Assembly: GCA_031551045.1 (NCBI GenBank)
Contig: JAVBOD010000024.1
Coordinates: 1-40,760, forward strand
Reading direction: 5' to 3'
Source of the DNA: JAVBOD01 sp031551045
Lineage (GTDB): Bacteria > Bacteroidota > Bacteroidia > Bacteroidales > UBA932
DNA length: 40,760 nt
The notes under the pieces are model-generated. The model was not told the origin of the DNA. It searched no databases and saw only the letters and a list, made by a program, of their open reading frames with translations. The translations under genes and the position numbers were made by a program. How positions within the stretch are numbered: the first letter of the stretch is position 1; each line of letters opens with the position of its first letter. Of the stretch, positions 1-8,199 are shown piece after piece.

Positions 1-6
1 AACAAC

Positions 7-801
7 ATGAAACGAATTATAATCACAGCACTAATCGCGACAGTCTGCGGATTTTCTTACGGACAGGAAAAGCTTCGCAAAACGAATATAATAATTGACA
101 GTTTGAAAATTGTCGAAAGTCAAAAATCAGCATTGATTGAATTCGGCATCAATCCTTTGAAATATGAGGCGACAGGTAATGACAGCCTGAAACTTATTGA
201 GCTGGAAAACAGGCTGACCGACCAGGAAATCCGGAGCAGAATTGTTCATGTGTTCGACCAAACGTTTACAGATAGAGAAATAAATACATTGTATGATTTT
301 CTAACTTCTCCGGCATACGTAAAGTTTTATAATTTATTAGGCTCCTCCTCTATTCCCGATCAATTTAAAGACATTGCCGCTGAACTCAATCTAATTTCCA
401 ATTCCACAAAAGCGGCCAACGAGGATAACGATATATATGAAGGCAGCTATATCGACAGGCAAGATGGTTTTTATGCAACGGTTGACTATGAACCGGATGC
501 GGAAAAGGAAACAATCAGGCTCGAAGAAATTCCTTCCATCACGAAAGACGACATTCAATCCGTGGAAAAAGAGATTGACGGGCGTGGCATGCAAATAATA
601 GCCATTTCATTGACGGAGGAAGGAGCGAAGAAATTTTATCTACTGACTAAAAATAATATCGCTAAACCCATTGCAATTGTTGTAGATCAACAGATCATAT
701 CGATGCCAAGGATAGTTTCAGAAATTTCAGGCGGAAAGCTTCATATCAGCGGAAATTTTTCCACCGCAGAAATTGATAGAATAATAGAAAAGCTAAAATA
801 A
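7..801 (+). CDS. Secreted protein with a SecDF P1-head-like C-terminal domain
   Basis: 264 aa. Residues 1-20 form a signal peptide (two basic residues, a hydrophobic stretch, then FSYGQ), which supports the ATG at 7 although only 6 upstream bases are visible. Residues about 60-115 (FDQTFTDREINTLYDFLTSP) resemble the DUF2059 type of helical domain. Residues about 160-264 match the head subdomain of the first periplasmic domain of SecD: an IPSITKDDI segment, then SLTEEGAKKFYLLT, IAIVVDQQIIS and a GG..HISGNF segment. SecD normally has this inside a 12-TM translocon subunit, but here it stands alone with no membrane helix after the signal peptide. A periplasmic or secreted location is inferred; function is unknown. 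It converges on the carboxyltransferase gene, with a hairpin between them. Confidence 0.8.
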   Translation: MKRIIITALIATVCGFSYGQEKLRKTNIIIDSLKIVESQKSALIEFGINPLKYEATGNDSLKLIELENRLTDQEIRSRIVHVFDQTFTDREINTLYDFLTSPAYVKFYNLLGSSSIPDQFKDIAAELNLISNSTKAANEDNDIYEGSYIDRQDGFYATVDYEPDAEKETIRLEEIPSITKDDIQSVEKEIDGRGMQIIAISLTEEGAKKFYLLTKNNIAKPIAIVVDQQIISMPRIVSEISGGKLHISGNFSTAEIDRIIEKLK

Positions 802-846
802 TAATAAAAAGCGAAGCAATCTTTTCCTTATCAGATTGCTTCGCTT
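796..846 (-). terminator. Rho-independent terminator of the carboxyltransferase gene
   Basis: Perfect 14-bp inverted repeat with arms at 809-822 and 833-846 and a 10-nt loop. Read on the minus strand it is followed by a T-rich run, as expected for a terminator of the gene ending at 890. The right arm continues into TGTAATGACGG, which resembles the dispersed repeat seen near 28,455, so the hairpin may be derived from a repeat. Confidence 0.65.
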
Positions 847-889
847 GTAATGACGGGCAGTGAGTGCTCTTCGCGGCTACCTTTTTTTC

Positions 890-2671
890 CTAATTGAGAA
901 AAGCCAGTATTTGATTTTTTTCTACTTCTTCGCCTTGCCTGGCATCAATTTGAATCAATTTACCGTCGGCCAATGCGACCAAAGGCTCCAGCCCGTAGTA
1001 TGTTTGCACATAACAAATCGGTTGTCCTTTTTTAAACTCGCTTCCTGCTGCCGGCGCCGTCGATTTATCCGCCACATCGTATTGCCAAATGAGTTTCCCT
1101 TTTACCGGCGCTTGCACGGGTTGCGCGGCAGGATATGTTTCCTTGATTTTTTCGATATCGAAACGGGGCACCTCCACCACCGGACGGGCTACTACAACAG
1201 GCGCTCCGGCCTTGGCTTTCGCCTGTTCCAGTTCGGCATTGAAGCGTTCTTTGGCCACGCCCGATTTATAATCGCGGTATTGACGGTCGTGCATCGCCAA
1301 TTCAAATAATTCTTCGTCGTCTTTTCCGAAATCCCATTTGTTGTCTTTCATTTCTTTTCTGAAGGATTCCAACGCATCGGGGTAAGGTGTTTGCGGATCG
1401 CCGGTATAAAACTCAAGATTATTCTTCTCAGCTATTTCTACAATTTCGGGCGCCAGCGTACCGGGCAATTTTCCCATTTTGCCCAAAATCATATTCCAAC
1501 TGTCTTTATCAACCGTCGAGAAACGCGGTTCGCCCTTCGCCATCGAAAGAATGTTCATCAATGCAATATTTTTCACATATTGGCTGAAAGGCGTTACTAA
1601 CGGCGGATAGCCGAGTTTTGGCCACACATATTCTACCTCTTGGAATAATTGCACCACCAAATCGTTAAACGCCACTTCTTTTTTATTTTTCGAACGCAAC
1701 GCCATATTGATAGCATTGTGCATTCCTTTCAGGTCGGCCATCATCGAGCCCATCATGCCGCCCGGCAAGCCGCAGCCCACGAGCAGCGACGTCATTACCT
1801 TATTACCCGGGTCGATAAAGTAACCCAAGAAGTCGTCGATAAACGATTGTGTCAGCCGGCGCGCTTCCATATACGCGCTCATGTTGATGTCGGCCACTTT
1901 GAATCCGGCATCTTTCAACATCGCTTGAATGGTAATCACGTCGGGATGCACCATGCCCCACGACAGTGGTTCCATCGCCACATCAATCACATCGACACCG
2001 TTCTTAGCCGCTTCGAGCATGGATGCTACCGAAAATCCGGGGCCGCTGTGGCCGTGGTAATCCACCATAATGTCCGGAGCATGCTCCTTAATGCCTTTCA
2101 CAATCAACCCAACGCTTTGCGGACGGCCGATTCCGGCCATGTCTTTCAAACAAATTTCCTCGGCGCCGGCCGCTATCAATTCTTTGGCCATGTTCACATA
2201 ATAGTCCACCGTGTGAATCGGCGAATGAGTAATACAAAGCGAAGCCTGCGGCGTCATGCCGCCTTCTTTGGCATATTTGATAGAAGGAATAATATTGCGT
2301 ACATCGTTCAAACCGTCGAAAATACGCGTGATGTTCACGCCTTGCGCATGTTTCACTTTATACATCAATTTACGCACATCGGCCGGAACGGGATTCATGC
2401 GCAATCCGTTCAATCCGCGGTCGAGCATGTGTGTTTTGATTCCCGCTTGGTTAAAGGGTTTGGTAAACTCGCGGACAGCCACGTTCGGATTTTCCCCGTA
2501 AAGAAGATTTACCTGCTCGAAAGCGCCGCCATTGGTTTCGACACGCGCGAAGCATCCCATGTCCACAATAACGGGAGCTATTTGTTTTAACTGGTCAACC
2601 CGCGGTTGATACTTGCCGGACGATTGCCACATGTCGCGGTAAATAAGACTGAATTTGATTTCCTTGCTCAT
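890..2671 (-). CDS. Oxaloacetate decarboxylase alpha / pyruvate carboxylase subunit B-type carboxyltransferase
   Basis: 593 aa from the ATG at 2671; the frame stays open to 2725, but those 18 residues look non-coding. The N-terminal TIM-barrel carboxyltransferase has the family landmarks in order: YRDMWQS, GGAF, GLNDVRN, CLKDMAGI (with the lysine that is carboxylated in this family), HGHSGPG and LPGGMMGSMM. This is followed by the conserved PYC/OADA domain with GYPPLVTPFSQYV. An Ala/Pro-rich linker leads to a C-terminal biotinyl/lipoyl-like domain at about 525-593. The usual AMKM biotinylation site is absent: the equivalent hairpin reads QTYYGLEPL, with no lysine. It is expected to interconvert oxaloacetate and pyruvate in the C4-dicarboxylate/propionate fermentation route, perhaps with a separate biotin carrier. 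The gene is monocistronic with its own terminator. Confidence 0.88.
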   Translation of the reverse strand: MSKEIKFSLIYRDMWQSSGKYQPRVDQLKQIAPVIVDMGCFARVETNGGAFEQVNLLYGENPNVAVREFTKPFNQAGIKTHMLDRGLNGLRMNPVPADVRKLMYKVKHAQGVNITRIFDGLNDVRNIIPSIKYAKEGGMTPQASLCITHSPIHTVDYYVNMAKELIAAGAEEICLKDMAGIGRPQSVGLIVKGIKEHAPDIMVDYHGHSGPGFSVASMLEAAKNGVDVIDVAMEPLSWGMVHPDVITIQAMLKDAGFKVADINMSAYMEARRLTQSFIDDFLGYFIDPGNKVMTSLLVGCGLPGGMMGSMMADLKGMHNAINMALRSKNKKEVAFNDLVVQLFQEVEYVWPKLGYPPLVTPFSQYVKNIALMNILSMAKGEPRFSTVDKDSWNMILGKMGKLPGTLAPEIVEIAEKNNLEFYTGDPQTPYPDALESFRKEMKDNKWDFGKDDEELFELAMHDRQYRDYKSGVAKERFNAELEQAKAKAGAPVVVARPVVEVPRFDIEKIKETYPAAQPVQAPVKGKLIWQYDVADKSTAPAAGSEFKKGQPICYVQTYYGLEPLVALADGKLIQIDARQGEEVEKNQILAFLN

Positions 2672-3059
2672 ATTTAATGTTTTAATTGTTTCAATTTCAT
2701 ACCAAACTGTAATGACAAAAAGCAATCCAAAATTGATGAAAAAATTGACATTATGTTCAATATTTTGAGAAAAAAGATAAAAATATTAGCTATCTCATTA
2801 TCAATCAATGAGAAAATTTTTACTTACAGATTATAATCAGACAAGCTGTTTTAAAAGAAAATTATTACGCAAGAGGCTAATTGCATTACAGTTTTACGAA
2901 TAACAGGTAAATTACACGATGATTCGTTAATCCGTATTTTCTATACTTTTTTGAGATTATTACGAACAGCAAGCGCAAAGCGCGGAGAAAGCAGCTGTCA
3001 TTGTGAGGACGAGGAACGAAGAAAAAGTTGTTGCGGAATTTTAAAAAATGGCTGGCGGA
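2672..3059. other. AT-rich intergenic gap with one degenerate repeat copy
   Basis: No credible ORF or RNA gene. Between 2996 and 3021 lies a sequence of the type TGTCATTGTGAGGACGAGGAA, which resembles the dispersed GTCATT..GAG..CGAAG repeats at 4810 and 28,422. The upstream part (2680-2970) is A+T-rich and should hold the promoter of the carboxyltransferase gene, but I see no clean TTTG/TAnnTTTG pair. Confidence 0.5.
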
Positions 3060-3719
3060 TTAATCCACGTTTAGTTCTTCTGTAAAATATTTCCGTAACC
3101 AACTTTTCACCTCTTCCATATCAACGGCATGGCCCGTTTCTTTCTGAATGGATGTTACGCCTTTGTCCACAAAGCCACAGGGATTGATATGATTATAATA
3201 CGTTAAATCGGTATTGACGTTCAACGCAAATCCGTGTGTTGTAATAAACCGCGACGCATGCACACCAATAGCGCAGATTTTACGTGCAGCAGGTTTGTCG
3301 GCATCAATCCACACGCCGGTAGCGCCCGCAAGCCGTTCCGCATTAATATGGTAGTGTTGCAACGTATGTATAATGACTGTTTCGATTTTAAAAATATACT
3401 CTTTCAACCCGATGTGCAGTCGTTCCAAATCTAGAATCGGGTAACCCACAATTTGCTGAGGGCCGTGATACGTAATGTCGCCACCGCGGTCAACCTTATG
3501 ATAAGTTGCATGGATACGTTCCAGAAATTCGTCGTTTATTAAAAAATTACCGGCGTTGCCATTACGCCCCAGCGTATATACATGTGGATGTTCGCAAAAA
3601 ATAATTTGCGACACATTTTCATCCGGCGCGTCTTTCAATGCCAATAATTGACCGGCAATTTCGCGTTGCTTGTCCCACGCCTGCCGGTAATCAATCAGTC
3701 CCCAATCAACAAATTTCAT
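3060..3719 (-). CDS. lipB: Octanoyl-ACP:protein N-octanoyltransferase LipB
   Basis: 219 aa, the normal length for LipB. It transfers octanoate from acyl carrier protein to the lipoyl domains of 2-oxoacid dehydrogenases or the glycine cleavage H protein in the cytoplasm. Key motifs are present: GRNGN, the signature RGGDITYHGPQQ, a conserved lysine in the ARKICAIGVH segment, and the nucleophilic cysteine in HINPCGF. The Lys/Cys pair is the catalytic dyad of the family. The start is ATG at 3719. lipA lies 124 nt upstream on the same strand, so the two steps of lipoate assembly are encoded together. Confidence 0.95.
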   Translation of the reverse strand: MKFVDWGLIDYRQAWDKQREIAGQLLALKDAPDENVSQIIFCEHPHVYTLGRNGNAGNFLINDEFLERIHATYHKVDRGGDITYHGPQQIVGYPILDLERLHIGLKEYIFKIETVIIHTLQHYHINAERLAGATGVWIDADKPAARKICAIGVHASRFITTHGFALNVNTDLTYYNHINPCGFVDKGVTSIQKETGHAVDMEEVKSWLRKYFTEELNVD

Positions 3720-3759
3720 TTATCTTATTTTTAATGTATAATTTTAATTGTGTTTTAAA

Positions 3760-3792
3760 AGATTTGACAAATTTTTGAAATTTGTCAAATCT
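3760..3792 (-). terminator. Perfect hairpin between lipA and lipB
   Basis: Arms of 15 nt (3760-3774 and 3778-3792) match perfectly around a 3-nt loop. On the minus strand the stem follows the end of lipA and is itself followed by TTTTAAAACA, so it may be a weak terminator or processing site that lowers lipB expression. It is A+T-rich, so stem stability is modest. Confidence 0.45.
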
Positions 3793-3843
3793 AAGTAAGT
3801 ATCTACCCCTAAACAGGGCTTAAAATCTCACGAAGGTGATGAA

Positions 3844-4734
3844 TTATAATTTTATTTTTGAATGTACAAAACTCTGCTCCGCCATGTACGATGAGCGCAC
3901 CAGCGGTCCGCTTTCAATATTATCAAAACCCATAGCCATTCCTTCTTTTTTGTAGCTTTCGAATTGTTCAGGCGTTACATACTCTGCGACAGGTATATTG
4001 TTCGCGGTCGGTTGCAAGTATTGCCCGATAGTGAATAAACGAACACCTGCATTACAGGCGTCACGCATGGTTTGCAGCACTTCTTCGGGCGTTTCACCCA
4101 AACCCACCATGAGGCCGGTTTTGGCAATCGAACCAGCGTCGGCGATGTATTTCAATACTTCCAGACTTCTATGATAGTGGGCGCGGGAACGCACTTGCGA
4201 TGTCAAGCGTTCCACTGTTTCCATGTTATGCCCGATGATATCCGGTTTCGCCGTAATCACTATATTCAAGCATTCCGGCTTGGCGTCGAAGTCGGGAATC
4301 AGTACTTCAATAATTGTGTTGGGATTTGCGCTACGAATGGCTTCTACCGTAGTAGCCCAATGTGCTGCGCCTTGGTCGAGCAAATCGTCGCGGTCAACCG
4401 ATGTAATTACGCAATGCTTCAATTGCATCAAGCGAATGCTTTCGGCTACTTTTTGCGGTTCTTTTACATCCGGCGCCAATGGTTTTCCTGTTTTAGTTGC
4501 GCAGAATTTACAGGAACGCGTGCAAATATCACCTAATATCATAAATGTAGCCGTGCCGCAACTCCAACATTGCCCGATATTCGGACACTTTCCGCTACTG
4601 CAAATGGTATGCAGGTTATTATCTTCTACAATCTTTCGAACGCTGGCGTATTGCGGGTTTTCACCCAAATTCAATTTTATTTTTAACCATGCTGGTTTTC
4701 GTTCCGCTCTTTTTTCTTTATTCACGAATTCCAT
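3844..4734 (-). CDS. lipA: Lipoyl synthase LipA (radical SAM)
   Basis: 296 aa. It inserts two sulfurs at C6 and C8 of protein-bound octanoyl groups. Both cluster motifs are visible: the auxiliary [4Fe-4S] ligands Cys45, Cys50 and Cys56 (CSSGKCPNIGQC), and the radical SAM ligands Cys71, Cys75 and Cys78 (CTRSCKFC). The C-terminal VRSSYMAEQ provides the conserved RSSY serine that ligates the auxiliary cluster. Start is ATG at 4734. It sits directly upstream of lipB, so together they form an endogenous lipoate synthesis pair; no lplA-type salvage ligase is visible in the window. Confidence 0.96.
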   Translation of the reverse strand: MEFVNKEKRAERKPAWLKIKLNLGENPQYASVRKIVEDNNLHTICSSGKCPNIGQCWSCGTATFMILGDICTRSCKFCATKTGKPLAPDVKEPQKVAESIRLMQLKHCVITSVDRDDLLDQGAAHWATTVEAIRSANPNTIIEVLIPDFDAKPECLNIVITAKPDIIGHNMETVERLTSQVRSRAHYHRSLEVLKYIADAGSIAKTGLMVGLGETPEEVLQTMRDACNAGVRLFTIGQYLQPTANNIPVAEYVTPEQFESYKKEGMAMGFDNIESGPLVRSSYMAEQSFVHSKIKL

Positions 4735-4809
4735 TAATTTATTACAGATTTCTTACATTTAAAGTACGACAAGACTTTAATATAGATAGTTCCTCAAGAA
4801 GCGATCCTC

Positions 4810-4890
4810 TTGTCATTCTGAGCGAAGCGAAGAATCTATTATTTTATTATTTGTAGAATTAAAGATTCTTCGCTTCGCTCAGAATGACAA
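4810..4890. repeat. Dispersed repeat: inverted pair with perfect 28-nt arms
   Basis: The arm at 4810-4837 (TTGTCATTCTGAGCGAAGCG..) is repeated as an exact reverse complement at 4863-4890, with a 25-nt A+T-rich spacer. A second single copy with one mismatch starts at 28,422. The element lies in the non-coding gap between lipA and the glycerate kinase gene (4735-5005), where nothing else is recognisable. It looks like a REP/MITE-type intergenic element; it could also act as a transcription barrier. Confidence 0.8.
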
Positions 4891-5005
4891 CAAGCATAAA
4901 ACCTATATCAATTTTACAATTTCTTCTACAAATGTAGCATGCTTCACGCAATTAGGAAATGTTGGAATATTAAATTATTGAAATAGTAAGCTAAAAGCGT
5001 GAATA

Positions 5006-6145
5006 TTAAAAACACGTTATCGCCTTCAAAATCTGTTCTACTATGCGTTCTACGTTGCCACTCGCATAAGAAGAATCCATTGCTTTTTCGAGCGATACCG
5101 GAGCAGGAAGTATCGAAAATACCGCCGCAAAACCCAATTCATTCAATTGTTCAACATGCTCTATCGCCCCTCCTATAGCTATCACGGGAATATGTTGTTG
5201 TTGTGCCCTTCTCAAAACACCCGTCGGCGTTTTTCCCAATGCGGTTTGTGCATCGAGTTTTCCTTCTCCGGTAATCACAAGGCCGGCGCCGGCAATGCGC
5301 CGGTCAAAATCGAGCGCATCCAGCACCATCTCAATTCCTCTCTCTAATTGTGCCGGAAGAAAAGCTAACATTCCGCCGCCCAAGCCGCCCGCCGCGCCCG
5401 CTCCGGCGATGGTTTCCAAATTGATGTTTTTCATTTTCTTTACCAATGCGGAGAAATGTTTTAATCCTTTATCCAATTCCTCCACCATTTGAGCATCGGC
5501 GCCTTTCTGCGGGGCAAAAATATGAGCGGCCCCATTGCTTCCCGAAAAGGGATTCGCCACATCACAAGCAATGGTGAATTGCGCATCACGTAAAGCAGGC
5601 AGCACTTGTGAGTCATCTATGCTATCTATACGAATTAACTCCTTTCCTCCTGCGCCAACAGGCTTCCCGCTCTCCTCCAAAAAACGAACCCCCAAGGCTT
5701 GCAACATTCCCACGCCGGCATCGTTGGTGGCGCTACCGCCAATACCTATCAAAAATTTCCGGCAACCGCGCTGCAAGGCATCGGCCATCAGTTCGCCCAC
5801 GCCATACGTGCTGGTACGCATCGGATTGCGTTCTTCCGGTGTAAGCAATGTCAATCCACCGGCAACAGCCATTTCAATCACGGCGGTATTAGCGTGTATT
5901 ATTCCATACTTCGCTTCAATAGTCCGCATCAACGGGTCGTGCACGTTGGCCGTAATCCATTCGCCGCCAAGCGCGGGCACCAAGGCTTCCATGGTTCCCT
6001 CGCCACCGTCGGCCACGGGAATTTTTATCACTTCCACCGTATCGCCCAACACACGGCGACACGCCCTCCCGGCCGCATCGGCGACCTGCTGCGAGCGGAG
6101 TGAACCTTTAAAAGAATCGGATGCTATAACTATTTTTTGGAGCAT
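5006..6145 (-). CDS. Glycerate kinase (GlxK/GarK family)
   Basis: 379 aa, the family's usual length. It phosphorylates D-glycerate with ATP to a phosphoglycerate in the cytoplasm. The N-terminal ASDSFKGSL, ADGGEGT, GGSATNDAGVGMLQALG and C-terminal ITGEGKLDAQTALGKTP motifs are all present, with glycine-rich segments around residues 245-260. Start is ATG at 6145. A TAGCTTTG element (6150-6157, minus strand) ends only 4 nt before the start codon, so the transcript may have almost no leader. It stands alone between a repeat and a divergent peroxidase gene, so the sequence does not show which glycerate source it serves. Confidence 0.93.
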   Translation of the reverse strand: MLQKIVIASDSFKGSLRSQQVADAAGRACRRVLGDTVEVIKIPVADGGEGTMEALVPALGGEWITANVHDPLMRTIEAKYGIIHANTAVIEMAVAGGLTLLTPEERNPMRTSTYGVGELMADALQRGCRKFLIGIGGSATNDAGVGMLQALGVRFLEESGKPVGAGGKELIRIDSIDDSQVLPALRDAQFTIACDVANPFSGSNGAAHIFAPQKGADAQMVEELDKGLKHFSALVKKMKNINLETIAGAGAAGGLGGGMLAFLPAQLERGIEMVLDALDFDRRIAGAGLVITGEGKLDAQTALGKTPTGVLRRAQQQHIPVIAIGGAIEHVEQLNELGFAAVFSILPAPVSLEKAMDSSYASGNVERIVEQILKAITCF

Positions 6146-6239
6146 ATATCAAAGCTACATAGCAATTTCAAAGATAAATAAATTCCCTATACAAATGGCA
6201 AGCTTTTTGCAATAAAGGTTAAAAATAAAACATTGCATT

Positions 6240-6797
6240 ATGAAATTAACTAATAGTATAGGTTCCATTCTTCAGATCATTGCCGATCATCCGCGTTCTG
6301 CTCCGAAAAACAACTATAATAATTCGTTTTACGCACTTTCTTTTTCCACTATTAATGAACAAAAAGTAGATTTTTCGATATTTAAAGGAAAGAAAGTCCT
6401 ACTTGTAAACACCGCTTCGAAATGCGGTTTCACCCCACAATTTGCCGGACTCGAACAATTATATCAAAAGTATAAAGACGCATTGATGATCGTTGGATTC
6501 CCTTCGGATAATTTTGCTTCTCAGGAGTTCCATACGAACAAGGAAATTCAAAAATTTTGCACCATTAATTACGGAGTAACCTTTCTTATGATGAAAAGAT
6601 CGGACGTTAAAGGCAAACATAAAAATCCCGTATTCCAATGGCTAACCGACCAATCCGCCAACGGATGGAATACACAAGAGCCTACTTGGAATTTTTGTAA
6701 ATATTTGATTAGTGAAGACGGTCATTTGATAAGTTATTTTCCGTCCAAGATAAAACCGATGAGCAGGAAAATTACTAAACAGCTAGATTTGAAATAA
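6240..6797 (+). CDS. Glutathione peroxidase-family thiol peroxidase
   Basis: 185 aa. It reduces hydroperoxides, in bacteria usually with thioredoxin as reductant. The fold markers are NTASKCGFTPQF (peroxidatic Cys in ASKCGFT), GFPSDNFASQE (catalytic Gln), EIQKFC, a GVTF segment, and WNFCKYLI, which supplies the Trp and Asn of the tetrad. The common FPCNQFGGQEP segment is altered to FPSDNFASQEF, so the usual cysteine there is Ser. About 25 extra N-terminal residues precede the domain. They may be a leader or, if the true start is internal, untranslated; no lipobox or clear signal peptide is seen. It is divergent from glycerate kinase and convergent with tRNA-Cys. Confidence 0.88.
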   Translation: MKLTNSIGSILQIIADHPRSAPKNNYNNSFYALSFSTINEQKVDFSIFKGKKVLLVNTASKCGFTPQFAGLEQLYQKYKDALMIVGFPSDNFASQEFHTNKEIQKFCTINYGVTFLMMKRSDVKGKHKNPVFQWLTDQSANGWNTQEPTWNFCKYLISEDGHLISYFPSKIKPMSRKITKQLDLK

Positions 6798-6826
6798 AAA
6801 CCTTCCAAACTTTGTTTAGAAGGTTT
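6798..6826 (-). terminator. Terminator of tRNA-Cys
   Basis: An 8-bp stem (6798-6805 with 6819-6826) begins 5 nt past the tRNA 3' end. On the minus strand it is followed by TTTATTT, giving a typical intrinsic terminator. Confidence 0.65.
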
Positions 6827-6830
6827 CCAG

Positions 6831-6901
6831 AGGTACCAAGCAGAGTCGAACTGCTGTACACGGTTTTGCAGACCGCTGCCTAACCACTCGGCCATGGTAC
6901 C
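6831..6901 (-). tRNA. tRNA-Cys (anticodon GCA)
   Basis: Cloverleaf on the minus strand, about 71 nt. The acceptor stem GGTACCA pairs with TGGTACC, the discriminator is U, and the anticodon loop CTGCAAA gives GCA. The T stem-loop is AGCAG-TTCGACT-CTGCT. CCA is not encoded. A TATCTTTG promoter element lies 21 nt upstream and a terminator follows, so it is a single-gene transcript. Confidence 0.95.
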
Positions 6902-6922
6902 ATAAATGCGTGATTGAGGCTG

Positions 6923-6930
6923 CAAAGATA
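6923..6930 (-). promoter_or_regulatory. Promoter -7 element of tRNA-Cys
   Basis: TATCTTTG on the minus strand fits the Bacteroidota consensus TAnnTTTG and sits 21 nt before the tRNA 5' end. No clear TTTG is found 19-21 nt further upstream; the position holds TTTT. Confidence 0.5.
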
Positions 6931-6985
6931 CAAATTTTTCTCAAATCGAAAAATCAAACGTATTTTTCAAGTAATAAAACACGAT

Positions 6986-8113
6986 TTATTCTTTATACAC
7001 TTTCAATTCATTATAGAAAGTGTCTCGTTCCACCGGCACAAAACCGGCAGCATCCACCATGCGGCACAATTCCTCGATGTCCATCACCGGGTGCTGTTCT
7101 TCAGCTCCGGCCATACTGTATATGCGGGTAGAATCATTTATGGTTCCATCCACATCGTCGGCGCCATATAGTAGCGCCATTTGCATCACTTCCTTTCCCA
7201 GCATCGGCCAATAGGCTTTCATATGCGGAATATTATCGAGCATCAGCCGGCATACTGCAAAGTTTCTCAATACCTCTGCGGTAGATGTTTCTCCAATGGC
7301 CCCCAAAGCATTGTGGGCCGGTTTGTATTTCAACGGAATAAACGCATCGAAGCCGCCGGTGCTGTCCTGCAGCAGGCGCAAGCGGTTTAAATGCTCAACA
7401 CGATGCTCTGGCTTTTCGATATGACCGAACAACATGGTTGCATTGGTGCGAATTCCTAATTTATGCGCGGCTTCGTGCACGCCCAGCCACATTTCCGAAG
7501 ATGCTTTTTTCGAACAAATTTGTGAACGTACCGCTTCATTAAAAATTTCCGCACCACCGCCCGGTAACGCCACCAAGCCATGTTGCTGCAGCAGGTGCAA
7601 ACCATCCTTCCACGACATTCCGGCTTTGGCACACATATAGTCAATTTCCACCGCTGTAAATGCTTTAATATGCGCGCCGGGCAACATCTCTTTCACAATA
7701 TCCAATACGGATGTATAGTAAAGAATATCGCGTTGCGGATGCACGCCGCCGGTAATATGTACTTCGGTAATGGCTTTTCCCGTGTAACGCCGACAAACAT
7801 CACGCACATCGTCCAACGACAGGTCCCAGCTCCCCTGCTCTCCTGCCGCCCGCCGGTAGGAACAAAATATACAATCGTACACACAAAGGTTGGTGGGCTC
7901 AATATGAAAGTTACGATTAAAGAAAACCTTGTCCGCATTGATTTGTTTTCGACGGAAAGAAGCCATTAGTGCAAGCAGCGACAAGTCGTGACAAGCATAT
8001 AGCAATATACCATCGTCCACAGAAAGCCGTTCTCCGGCTATCAATTTTTGCACCAATACGGCATAGCCCGTATGCTGCGTTGTTGCTATCAATAATTTTG
8101 TCAAATCTTTCAT
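6986..8113 (-). CDS. mqnE: Aminofutalosine synthase-type radical SAM enzyme (MqnE)
   Basis: 375 aa. The family makes aminofutalosine from the MqnA product and SAM in the futalosine route to menaquinone. The radical SAM ligands are Cys77, Cys81 and Cys84 (CVYDCIFC), followed by EVHITGGVHP and the family segments LPGGGAEIF, FIPLKYKPAHN, KAYWPMLGK and DVDGTINDSTRIYSMAG. The related MqnC and CofH families share this fold. The IPLKYKPAHN and DGTI segments favour MqnE, but I rank this on motif recall. Start is ATG at 8113. A TACATTTG element at 8121-8128 would place transcription almost at the start codon. No other mqn gene is in the window. Confidence 0.85.
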   Translation of the reverse strand: MKDLTKLLIATTQHTGYAVLVQKLIAGERLSVDDGILLYACHDLSLLALMASFRRKQINADKVFFNRNFHIEPTNLCVYDCIFCSYRRAAGEQGSWDLSLDDVRDVCRRYTGKAITEVHITGGVHPQRDILYYTSVLDIVKEMLPGAHIKAFTAVEIDYMCAKAGMSWKDGLHLLQQHGLVALPGGGAEIFNEAVRSQICSKKASSEMWLGVHEAAHKLGIRTNATMLFGHIEKPEHRVEHLNRLRLLQDSTGGFDAFIPLKYKPAHNALGAIGETSTAEVLRNFAVCRLMLDNIPHMKAYWPMLGKEVMQMALLYGADDVDGTINDSTRIYSMAGAEEQHPVMDIEELCRMVDAAGFVPVERDTFYNELKVYKE

Positions 8114-8140
8114 AACATCACAAATGTAGCGATTTTATAT

Positions 8141-8168
8141 AAAAAAACACAGTCCGTACAGACTGTGT
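8141..8168 (-). terminator. Terminator of rpmH
   Basis: Stem of 8 bp (8147-8154 with 8161-8168) and a 6-nt loop. On the minus strand it ends in a run of seven T. It lies between rpmH and mqnE, isolating the two transcripts. Confidence 0.75.
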
Positions 8169-8199
8169 AAGCTTTTATCTATAACCGCAATACTGTTTT

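Noticed and set aside
1649..2590. 313-codon ORF on the plus strand, rich in His/Arg
   Set aside because: It lies wholly antisense to the carboxyltransferase gene and has no domain pattern; a shadow of a G+C-rich codon arrangement.
6734..6925. 63-codon minus-strand ORF
   Set aside because: It runs through tRNA-Cys and its terminator and starts with TTG.
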